The translations under genes were made by a program, and so were the position numbers. The notes beneath the pieces are model-generated. The model was given only the letters and a program-made list of their open reading frames with translations, did not search any database and was not told where the DNA came from. Of a stretch of 64,000 bases of DNA, positions 21,661 through 30,824 are shown piece after piece. Position 1 is the first letter of the stretch; the number at the start of each line of letters is the position of its first letter. Origin of the DNA: Punica granatum (lineage: Eukaryota; Streptophyta; Magnoliopsida; Myrtales; Lythraceae); assembly GCF_007655135.1 (NCBI RefSeq), contig NC_045127.1:16649699-16713698 (forward strand), in the 5' to 3' direction.

Positions 21661-21893
21661 GGGGAACAAAACATCGGTTTATGTTCACACACAGGAAAAT
21701 TCAAGGGGAAAGAAGAAAGGGAACACATTGTGATCCCACATGAAAAATAAAAATAAAAATGAAAGTATGAGTTTATATGACGCTTGGGTATTATCGATTA
21801 ATAACTTAAGCTTTTAAGTGGTAATAGGCTTAGGTATATATCAACCCAATGGAAATTCAATAACAACAAAATTTACTCCTTTAATTTTTATAA

Positions 21894-22150
21894 TAGTAAC
21901 CGGCCGAGGGGTTGCAAGCTTTGCCCAAGCGGACACGTGGTTAATCTCCTCACTATTCTCTTTATAACTTTCGAATTGGCCTGTTCTCTGTACTTGCTCG
22001 CTCTCGAGTCGCCTCAATTCTTTGGATTATCTCCACAACAAATTCACTCTTGAGAAGCAACTAAGGTTTCGTGGCAGTTAAGGCGATATGCATTTTCACA
22101 TTCAATTTTGCCGCACACTCATATGTTTCCCTTAAGGTAATTCTTTGGTG
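21894..22150 (+). promoter_or_regulatory. Promoter-like block, unit copy A2
   Basis: Second occurrence of the G-box (ACACGTGG), TTATAACTTTCG, and C/T leader, with ATGTTTCCCTTAAG before GTAATTC. Differences from A1 are scattered single bases. Confidence 0.4.
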
Positions 22151-22839
22151 CCAACATCTCTTCTTCTTTGTGTTCCTCGAAATGTAATTGTCTTTGCCTG
22201 TGGGATACACGGGTTTTAATCGTGTTTATTTTGTTCAAATTTATTGTTAAATTACTTTTTAGAAAAAGATTGTCTACTTTGATATAAACTTATATTGATC
22301 AAGTTCTTTTCATCCTCAATTTTACACTATGTAATGATCATGATACAAAAATAATGAATCATCAGATTGCAAATTTATATATTTCACTAAAAGAATGAAA
22401 TGACTGTTAAAATTGGGGATGATATCATGTTGTTATATTAGCGGTTGTAAGAATCTATTTAAATAAAATTTTAAAATAAGAATTGTCAAGTGATTTAATA
22501 TAATATTTTGCTGAAAAAATTATCATAACATAATAATAATAATTATATTATTATTATTATTATTATTATCCAATACTAAAATGAATGTTGGAAAGTATGA
22601 TATCCGTAACAATCTATTTAGATTACTATCAAAACTAGGATTGTCAAATGATTTCATATAATATTTTGCTCAAGAAATTATCATAATGTTAAAATAAATA
22701 TTCTAAAATATGAATATCTTCAGACTTTCATTCGGCTTTATATCAAATCTCTTTTGATGTTTTTTTAATTTTTTTAATATAAAATCTCATTTTTTCTCTA
22801 TTTATAAGCGAAAATATTTTTTAATGAATTCGAAACAGA

Positions 22840-23125
22840 AGGCCCAATTAAAATAAATAAATGAATAAATGAACGGAACCCTATAAATTAATAACATCAT
22901 CGTCGCCTCTCCTCCCCTCAGCTCACCTCACCTGAGATTTCAAAATTCAATCAGACCGTTGTCCAAAATCTGCAGTGCATATCGCGAATTTGGGGTTTGA
23001 AGCTCTGCCTCTAGCGTTGAGTCCCAGTCTCAGTCTCTGTGTCTCCCAGTCCCAGTCCCAGTCCTCTCCTCTCCCTCCCCTTGTAGCGTGCGGCAAAGGC
23101 AATTCGAAACGATCACCTACTCTCC
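22840..23125 (+). promoter_or_regulatory. eL42-type promoter and 5' UTR driving the chimeric locus, copy A2
   Basis: A CTATAAATTA TATA-like motif at about 22880 is followed by C/T-rich leader sequence (CTCCCCTCAGCTCACC), a CAGTCC-rich tract at 23023-23065 and ATCACCTACTCTCC just before the ATG. A strong pyrimidine-rich leader and an ATG-only first exon are common in plant ribosomal protein genes. Confidence 0.5.
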
Positions 23126-23887
23126 ATGGTAAGCTTATAGCAATCGTTTCCGGGATCCGAATCATCTTCGCATTGAAATCTTGATAATAAACATGTATAT
23201 TTTGTACTGCTGAATCTTCTGTCCTAGACATGTATTTGTGTAATAATCTTATGATTATTATTATTATTATTCCATGCCATCTATTGATTGATGGAAGTTA
23301 GAAATCAGGGCATAGGGTCGGAAGGCGATGTTAATTTGCCAATGCATATTAGATTAGATTAGATAGAGGAGGAAACTGAATTTGTCTGTCTGTCTGTCTA
23401 TTCACTCTCTGTTTTTATAATTTCTAGCTACATGTATGTATGTATGTATGAATGTATATATTTTAATGGGTGTGCTGACCCTCCTTTCTTCCAGGCAATC
23501 GAAGGGAGAAGAGCTCACCTCCGCCTTGGAGAGACCGAGGATCGGGAAACTGATAGGCCACTATCGCAACCGGGGCCAAGAGCTCCGAATCCCTTTCTAT
23601 CGCTCTCAGGTACTCCCATCAAGCACAACCCCAAGCCCAAGCCTTCTCTAGCCACAACCAGCAGCCCGTCAGCTTCTGTCCGCAGAGTCAGAAAGATTCT
23701 GGTTGACATAACTACCAAGATCGTTGAAAACGACTGCTCTGACATCCCTACTGCCCAGAAGATACTGAACCACATTGAATCTGTGGAGAAGGAGTTCATG
23801 GATGAGCTGAAAAATCTAAAGAACAAACCGAGTGCTAAGAAGGCGGAGCGAGAAAAGAAAGTCCGCATTTTAATGTCAATGCGTTAG
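23126..23887 (+). CDS. Chimeric gene: eL42 start exon spliced to a POLYCHOME-type last exon, copy A2
   Basis: Exon 1 is only the ATG (23126-23128) followed by donor GTAAGC. Exon 2 is 23495-23887, after acceptor CTTTCTTCCAG. Joining is phase 0 and gives 131 aa: Met, then AIEGRRAHLRLGETED, a Pro/Ser-rich middle (PKPKPSLATTSSPSAS), VRKILVDITTKI, KILNHIESVEKEFMDELK, the basic PSAKKAEREKK, and the family-ending SMR plus TAG. These match the C-terminal half of UVI4/POLYCHOME and OSD1, whose Met-Arg tail is implicated in APC/C inhibition. The N-terminal domain with its RxxL degron is missing. The same ATG exon could instead splice to the eL42 exon at 24316. An upstream in-frame ATG at 23432 would only matter if the intron were retained. 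Expression is not shown. Confidence 0.6.
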
Positions 23888-24315
23888 TGAACCGCTCACA
23901 GCTATTGGATACCGGAGGGAAAACTGTGACGTGAGAGAGATTGGAAATTGATTGAGGTAGGGAAGCATACAGTTTTTTGGGGAGACGAATTCAGTGGGTG
24001 GATGGATTACACGTTTGAGCTGCTCTTTGTGAACCAGGGAATCGCTTGCTTTTACTGACCCTCTGCACATTCCATTGCATTTACAACCAACCGATAGTTA
24101 GAGCAGCAGGATTTTAGGAGTAGGATGCTTTAGCGTAGAAAGTATGGAATCGTTGAGGAATTGTGCCGCATGCATGACCATGCTCCTTGTCTTCTTTGGT
24201 TTCTTTTTTTATGTCCATACATATGAGATCAATCAGGTGGTTTTAATATGCATAATGTAATGATAATGAAGTGGTTATCGCTGGCTTTCGCGGTTAAGTG
24301 GGTAATGCAACGCAG

Positions 24316-24447
24316 GTGAACGTACCCAAGACAAAGAGGACCTACTACAAGAGCAAGGAGTGCAGGAAACACACCTCCGGCCGGAGCTCTCCCCTCCCCC
24401 GAGCAGCACCTTGCCAAACGAAAGGGCTCACGCGGGAAGCCCCATGA
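24316..24447 (+). pseudogene. Truncated ribosomal protein eL42 (L36a/L44) exon, copy A2
   Basis: After acceptor AACGCAG the frame reads VNVPKTKRTYYKSKECRKHT, 20 residues of the eL42 N-terminus. In eL42 the start Met comes from a separate ATG-only exon, here 23126-23128. A family Cys is Tyr here (TYYK instead of TYCK). After KHT the frame diverges into unrelated sequence and stops at 24445-24447, with no donor. The remaining ~85 residues of eL42, including the Zn-binding region, are absent. It cannot make a functional eL42. Confidence 0.85.
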
Positions 24448-24650
24448 GCAACTATAGCATTCCCATTTTTTCCACTCAACGTAGGTTTTGAAAAACCTGA
24501 TTGTTTTTCAGTCTTATACTTATGTTGATTGCTCTTTCTTAAATTTAGAATTTCTTTTTGTTCGATTTCTATGCTTGAGCAGGGAGTTACGAAGGCGATA
24601 AATGTGAAACAAGTTAACTTCTGCCACCATCTCTCGTCTCTCATCTCCAG

Positions 24651-25285
24651 TGTTGCGTGCGGCAGCAAGAAGAGACGATCACCTACTCACCATGCTAAGT
24701 AACTAAACCAGGGCTCTCTGCATCTCTCTCTTTCTTTTTCCTCAATTTTCGGATGGTATTGTATTGCTGCTTCAGGAAGATCAATCAATTCCAGGATTCG
24801 AATCTTCTTCACGTTGGAACTTGATAGTAAACAAGTAGAGGAATGCAGTATCACTGCCCTTTTTTTTTTTTGGGAGTCGGTCTCTAATCGATCTAGTTCA
24901 CAATAGCAGAAATCAGGGTTTAGGATAGGAAGGCAACGTAAAATTTTGCAACAAGCTTTTAGGAGGCTAGGATTGGTTTGTGTAATATTGGTGGTTAACT
25001 AGCTAGCTTCTGCTGGTATCTGTTTGTAGTGCTGCTGCATCTTCTGTCCTAGTTAGTATTTTTGCATTATCTTATTATCCCATACTATTGATCGGGGAGA
25101 CTGGGAGGGATAACTGTGACAGAAGTTGAAATTGATTGAGGGAAGCATACTCTTTTTCGGTAGACAAAATCAGTGTTTGAGCTGCTTTGACCCGAGGGAA
25201 TTGATTGCTTTTACTGACTCTCTGCACATTGCATTGCATTTACAACCACGGTTGGTTGGAACAGCAGGACTTTAGGGTTTTGTCT
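24651..25285 (+). repeat. Older diverged duplicate of the eL42 5' region, copy A2
   Basis: GCGTGCGGCA, GATCACCTACTC and CCATG recur here from 23088-23128, but the base after ATG is C instead of G (CTAAGT), destroying the splice donor. Further matches are AGAAATCAGGG, ACTGTGAC, TTGAAATTGATTGAGG and TTTACTGACTCTCTGCACAT. The POLYCHOME exon is absent from this duplicate, so it entered only the first one. Confidence 0.7.
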
Positions 25286-26789
25286 GCTGTTGTAAACATG
25301 GTATGTGCTCAGTCACTAACATTACCTGTTTTACTCATGGTAATAAATCTCGCCCTGTACTAAATCTTTACTAGTTGAACAAATTCTAAGGAAAGTTTGT
25401 AATGATGTGTATCTGCTTATAGTATGTAGAGCGTCCGCTGATAATGATTATGCTCTTTTGGAATACACTTGTACTTTCAATTGTATGCAGCTTTTCGCAG
25501 AATATAGAGAGTCCGCTGTTAATAATCTGCTCTTTTGCATAATAATAAAGTCCCCCTTAAGCAGCATCAAACGTTCCATTTAGATTCACCTTCTCCCTCC
25601 GTGTTTCTCTGAGGAAAAGCTCACCTTTAACTTGCTCCTGCAAAGCCATTTTCAGCAGTCACTGAGTTTAGTTCACTGCGTAATTAGTGTTCTTAAGCAT
25701 CATTTCCTTCTGGCTGATGGTGATGTTTGGTCAAAATCAGAACCTTTTGGTGTTCTGGTTGAAAAGTATAAAATCTTTCAAAGGGGGTTCATCGTTACAG
25801 GTACTGTTACAAGGAAGCAATGCATCTTTTGAAGTTTCGTGATCATGCTTTGATAGTAATAGCAAGAATATGTGCTTGACACTGAAAGGATAATCATCAT
25901 GCTGCTGATATTTGGTCAAAATGGAAACTTTTCAATAAACTCACTGAAATGCCATAGTCTTTTCAATGGTGTTCAACGTTTGGAGACTTGATACATGATT
26001 TGGATAGTTTCATTTAAATGGAATCAGAACCTTTCTTTCTAGGTCCATAATCATGTTATGAAGTCAACAATGAGTATTTGACGCTGAGAGGGTAACTGTC
26101 TCCTTCTTTTCTTTTTCTCCATGATAGGTAAACCAGAGTATCTGCCTTTGCTAGATGAGTTCTTTCAAGTGTGATTCGTTCTGTGTACATGAAACCGAAT
26201 TTCTATGGATTAATTGAAAAACTTCAGTTTGACGGCTTACTTATCTGTGGAATTTCATAATATACTTCTCCATTCACATTCTAATTATGGAATTGATTTG
26301 AAAGATAGAGATATTGATTCTATATATCTCTGCCCCGAGAAACATTCGTAAACCATATTGTGTGTGTAAAATGCCGGATTCTTTTGGATTCTCCCCTTTA
26401 AACAAAAAAAGAAGGAAAAAGAAGAGACTGAATGTTGGTTCTTATGCTGCTGAGAATTTCAATGCCATCTGCAAAAGAATTTAAAGTCAGAAGCATGAGC
26501 TTCAGTTAATTGAATAACTAGCTATTTTCTTCATTAGTTACGATTTACATGACAGTTGGCAACCCAGTTCCTGGCTGTTAGTAGAGGTCGGGAACAAAAG
26601 TGGTTTTTAACTTTTTCCATTTCGGTGGTATTATTTGTTTTGTTCATCAATATCACTGCCATATCGAGGTATGATTTTTCTTTCATCATTTGCTCATTCA
26701 TCATTGTATATAATACATGTATATTCATATTTTAGAGCAGGTCATTACGCAATGCCAGTTGAGAATTGGCAGGAACCCAGTGAAATGCG
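25286..26789. other. Non-coding part of unit copy A2, nothing recognised
   Basis: Only short frames without motifs. The sequence is nearly identical to 44224-45703 in copy B, which lacks about 24 bp near 26445-26470. Confidence 0.6.
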
Positions 26790-28240
26790 AGTCTTAGTTT
26801 ATTATTCTCGATCACATGCTGTCAACTTCTCTCCGCAGCTAATTGAACTTTACTTAATGCCAGTTATTGCTCTAAGGCCGACTCATGTAGTAGCATACTC
26901 TGGCTAAATAGATTGGACATGTGAGGCATGAAACCTAGATCACGTTGTGATATTGAAGTAGTTTATATGTAGATCCTGTGAGGATGGATGGATGGTTTAA
27001 AAACCTAGGAGATGAAGAGTCACGGTTAGGTGACCTCCCCCTATACTAAAAGGCATTATGCCTGATTGATCAGATGTTAGTCAGGTCCCATTATAAATAT
27101 TGTGGTTCTGTCCTAGAATTTGCATGTTTAAGGATTAACTACCTCTGATTGAAACTCCATGGATTTTATGCATCCTTGATTTATTGCCATTTTCTCAAGC
27201 TAGATATTCGCGGACACTCATTTGTTATCTGTCATTCCTCAATTACCTCTAGAATTCACATTAGTTGCTTCTATGGATATGGGCAGAATGCTAATTCGGT
27301 TTGGAAGCCAGCAAACTGATGTCTGCTTGTATTTGTTTCTGCTTTTGATATTGATTGCTGCTATATTGAGCTTAAGCATATCTGTGGAGCGGCATTACAG
27401 TATCTTTGAAGGGGCAGATATATGTTACGCCTTTCAATTCCTTCTATGTATTCCTGGCAAATACTGGTCGTTGTAGCGCACAGACTGTGGTGAAAATATA
27501 GGATGTTCTTGCACTTCATAATTTTCTCATACAACTCGTCAAGCTCCTGTTAAGTTTATTGTTCTCAATCACATGCTGTGACTTCTCTCCTCCTCAGCTG
27601 ATTGAACTTTACTTGGTGACAGTTATTACTGTATGCCCAACTGCAAGACATGTAGTAGCATCAAAACTTAGATGATATTGTGATGTCGAAGTAGTTTATA
27701 TATAGATCCTATGAGGATGGATGGATAGTTCGAAAACCTACGAGATGAAGAATCACAATCAGGTGACCTATACGAGAAGGTAAGTATCTGATGGATCCGA
27801 TGTTGGTCAGGTTCCATCATAATAGTACAGTTATTGTCCTTGAATTTGCATGTTTACTTGATTGACAGAAAATTTAAGGATTAAACACCTCTGATTGAAA
27901 CTCCATGGATTTTATGCTTCCCTGATATATTCGATATTCTCGGACACTCGTTTGTTATCTTTCATTCCAAATTACCTCTGACTTCCCTCATGCTAGTTGC
28001 TTGTATGGATATGTGCAGAATGCTAATTCGGTGTGGAAGCCAGCAAACTGACGTCTGCTTGCATTTGTTTCTGCTATTGATAGTTATTGCTGCTATGTTC
28101 TGCTTAAGCATATTCGTGAATTGGCATCCGCTTTACATTATCATTAGATATCTGTTGTGCCATGCCCATCAATTCCTCTTGTATATTCTGGCGATACTGG
28201 TCGTTGTAGCACTGCTTGTGGTGAAAATATAGGATGTCCT
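26790..28240 (+). repeat. Internal tandem duplication (two ~700-bp units), copy A2
   Basis: 26790-27490 and 27545-28240 share TCACATGCTGT, TTGAACTTTACTT, GTAGTTTATAT, GAGGATGGATGGAT, ATGGATTTTATGC and GAATGCTAATTCGGT in the same order. Each contains a short hydrophobic frame (84 and 80 codons) with GSQQTDVCL, but start contexts and repeats of stops suggest these are not genes. A splice-acceptor-like GCAG before AATGCTAATTCG hints at a duplicated exon. Confidence 0.75.
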
Positions 28241-28315
28241 TGCATTTAAAAAAAAAAATTGTTTTATAACAGCCAAGGTTTTATTCAGGGCAGTACCTTA
28301 ACTAAGAATTTGCAG

Positions 28316-28418
28316 ACATAAGCTTGTGGCGAGATATAGGCTAGGACAACAACCAGCAAATGCTCGGGCAGAGCTTGAAAGGACAGTAGGCGCAGGGCTT
28401 CACTGGCTTAATGGATGA
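28316..28418 (+). pseudogene. Possible terminal exon of an unidentified gene, copy A2
   Basis: After an acceptor AATTTGCAG, a frame of 33 codons reads HKLVARYRLGQQPANARAEL and ends with GLHWLNG and TGA at 28416-28418. The composition looks coding and it is followed by A/T-rich 3'-UTR-like sequence. I do not recognise the protein. In copy B, 15 bp are missing and a one-base insertion moves the stop. Confidence 0.35.
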
Positions 28419-28695
28419 GAGCAGTCGCTTCGTGACTTGGCGTCATCTATTTGTGTATTATACTCAATGCTTTAGACTTTCTGAGAACGCCTTAGATGTA
28501 TACTCGAACAAAGAATATTATTGTGATTAAAGATGAAAATGATTACCTAATATTCTTTTGCATTTTTTCTTCTCCTTTTATTCTTTTCCTTCTTTCTCCT
28601 TATGATTATATCCATATGTACTGCAAGTGCAAACCATAATAAAGATGTGGTAAAACCTCAATCATCTTTGCGTAATTAATATATATATATATGTG

Positions 28696-28910
28696 CCATT
28701 TACACCCAAGATCTCGACTGAGGGATAACCATAGGGTACTTAAAGAACAAGATTCTGATATAAGGGAATATCAACATAAATAGATGATCAACATGGAAGA
28801 TTTATTTAGAAATTTAGCCCTTGATGGGCTGAAGGGAGTACATGATGTTCAAGAAAACAAAAAAAAACATGAGTGAAGAAAAGAAAAAGGGGAAGAGCCT
28901 TGAAAGAACT
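28696..28910 (-). repeat. Terminal repeat of the caulimovirid-like element, left (3') copy
   Basis: 215 bp matching 35246-35460 in the same orientation with a few substitutions. In minus sense it ends TTGGGTGTAAATGG, stopping three bases into the primer site where host DNA begins. Confidence 0.85.
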
Positions 28911-29029
28911 CAACCCATGCGTACACTAGAACTTACACACAGAATGGGAGGTAGAGGATCCGGGTTATGAGAGCCGGATGTTTACATATGAGAAGAAGAA
29001 GAAGGAAAGAAAGTATTATCGGTGGAAGT

Positions 29030-29400
29030 GTTTTGTCCTCGATGCTGGAGGAAGACCACTCTTATAGGCGATGGAAGATGCCTTGTCGCTGTGCAGCTTT
29101 TGACTGTGCACTCATTTGCGGGGTACTGTCTAGCCCAGTGGGAAAATACTGTAGCTACAGTGCCTTTTTTGTCACAAATAGTGACAGATTGCTGCTTTAT
29201 GTTGGGCACGCTCGCCGAAAGGTTTTTTGTCCGTTATGGTACCACTGGAGTAGTGGTGGGACGCTTCCGGAGATTGCGCTGGATGTGGGGCATAGCCTTT
29301 GAGCCGAAAGGTTTTTTGTCCGGTAATAATCCATGTGTTGAAGCAGTGGGCGGACGCTCTCGGATGCTGAGGCTAGTAATTAATTTGAAAAGAGTTCACT
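29030..29400 (-). promoter_or_regulatory. Putative pararetrovirus-type promoter
   Basis: In minus sense, downstream of the third ORF, there is CCTATAAGAG (TATA-like, 29066-29061), with a transcription start expected near 29030. Upstream are an inverted repeat TGTCAC-n5-GTGACA (29170-29186) and two direct copies of a 20-mer (29214-29233 and 29303-29322, plus sense GCCGAAAGGTTTTTTGTCCG) 89 bp apart. Position after the last ORF and before the terminal repeat is as in Caulimoviridae. Confidence 0.5.
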
Positions 29401-29691
29401 ACCGTCGTCTTCCCTGTGGGATTCTGATGCCGACGAGGCAGTGGTGTTCAGATCTTTGAGTTCCAGGAGAACCTGACTTAACCGTCCTATGTAATCCTCA
29501 TCAGTTTTTGCTGCTGAAAGGAAGAATGAAGCACGGGCTTTGACCTGGAGGAAAGTTTGGTGGTCCACTTGTGCTTTGTCTGAGACAAGAGCATTTTTTC
29601 GGAACCAATCGAGAACAAATTGGGAGTCAAGATGGTCTACCTTCAACTTAACCCACCATTTGCATTTGAAGATTCTGGTCAGTGTCTGCAA
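29380..29691 (-). pseudogene. C-terminal piece of the element's third ORF, out of frame
   Basis: Reads as 103 codons with KCKWWVKLKVDHLD and VLDWFRKNALV, in a different frame from the upstream ORF (29796-30824). A frameshift between 29691 and 29796 probably separates two parts of one protein. It ends in an acidic tail. Confidence 0.5.
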
Positions 29692-29795
29692 GCCTGTTTG
29701 TTGATCGGGCTTGTATCCAAAGGACCAATTATGAACCCATGATAATCCAAAAATTTGTAGAATTGGAGAAGCACGAGAAAAATGGTTTGATTCCC

Positions 29796-30824
29796 CTACG
29801 GTTTAAATTGGGAAGCAAACATAATGTATGCTTCATGAATTATGGGAGGTAGTATATCTGGAATTGGACCCCAGAGCGACCACCAATGGGCAAACCAGTA
29901 GGGGAATACGGCTGGTGATTTGAAATGGAAAAAGATCAGCCAGGTGTGTCTGAACTCATGGTTTTGGTACAAAAATACATTGTACCAGGCCTGTTGGTAA
30001 TCCCAGTAGGAATACATGGCATTATGGGGGAGATCGGACGAGAATCTGGCTTGGAATTTATGGATTTGGTATGGTTTTCCCTCATTCCATTCTCTCGGGT
30101 GGATCACTCTCAGTATGTTGGCTGTAGAGTGGAATATGGTGTTTGAGGATCCAGGGATAAGGTGGTGTTTGAACTCAACTGAACCTGTATCACTCAAAAT
30201 TTTCTCATAGTATTCCCGGGTTTTTGAAATGTCCATTAGCCGAAAATACCAGTTTTCAGGAAACAATTTTGATTCTGCGAAGAAGGGGTTTTCATGGTAA
30301 AAACCTTCTTCCATAATCAAAACAGTTTGAAATAATGATTTTGGAAACCATAGTGCTGTTTTTAAAGAGCTGGTTTCCTTCTCGGAAAATGTTGTGAGAC
30401 TTTTTTCTGCTCTTTTGACAATTTGCCTAGAGCTCTCTCCCTTGCTAGTCTCCAGCCTAGGAGGAGATATCCCAGATAGCACTTGTGCTAATTCTGGTTT
30501 ATCTTTTAATACTGTAATCCATTGCTGGACTACTGTATCATTATTGAGATGAGGAGATGGACTCTGTTTTTCAAGAGTTTGTTTCTCCTTTTTGGGTTTA
30601 GGAATTTTACCTGGCAGGGTTTGCATGCAGCCCTGCTTATCGATCTCCTGTTGGAGAGTCTGTCGATAGGTTTTAATTTGGCTATCAACGGTGATCTGTC
30701 CAAAGGAGGGTTGGCTGGTAGCCACCTGTTTTGAGGATTTCTCCTCTTTTTTGATCGACTGGCTGGGAGCCAGCTGTTTTGAGGCCAAAGCCTTTTTTTT
30801 AGAGGAACGAGTCCTCATGCTCAT
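29796..30824 (-). CDS. Third ORF of the caulimovirid-like element, W/F-rich, function unknown
   Basis: 342 codons. The N-terminal third is basic and Ser/Lys/Gln rich (RTRSSKKKALASKQ); the C-terminal half is rich in Trp, Tyr and Phe (YWDYQQAWYNVF, WLIFFHFKSPAVF, WWSLWGPIPDI). I recall similar proteins beside movement-protein-bearing retroelements in other plant genomes, but no function is established. Its ATG overlaps the stop of the RT ORF as ATGA (30824-30821), a coupling signal usual in polycistronic caulimovirids. The visible ORF ends before a likely continuation at 29691. Confidence 0.6.
   Translation of the reverse strand: MSMRTRSSKKKALASKQLAPSQSIKKEEKSSKQVATSQPSFGQITVDSQIKTYRQTLQQEIDKQGCMQTLPGKIPKPKKEKQTLEKQSPSPHLNNDTVVQQWITVLKDKPELAQVLSGISPPRLETSKGESSRQIVKRAEKSLTTFSEKETSSLKTALWFPKSLFQTVLIMEEGFYHENPFFAESKLFPENWYFRLMDISKTREYYEKILSDTGSVEFKHHLIPGSSNTIFHSTANILRVIHPREWNEGKPYQIHKFQARFSSDLPHNAMYSYWDYQQAWYNVFLYQNHEFRHTWLIFFHFKSPAVFPYWFAHWWSLWGPIPDILPPIIHEAYIMFASQFKP

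Noticed and set aside
23432..23494. Longer start for the POLYCHOME exon (Met at 23432)
   Set aside because: The upstream residues come from GTAT microsatellite and intron sequence, and a good acceptor precedes 23495 where family similarity begins.
27222..28232. Two hydrophobic 80-84-codon frames suggesting small membrane proteins
   Set aside because: They are products of a tandem DNA duplication, diverge after the shared part, and lie in sequence that is otherwise full of stops. Organellar origin was considered, but no organelle gene could be recognised.
28967..29459. 111- and 145-codon plus-strand frames
   Set aside because: They run antisense through the viral promoter and third-ORF tail and have no recognisable motifs.
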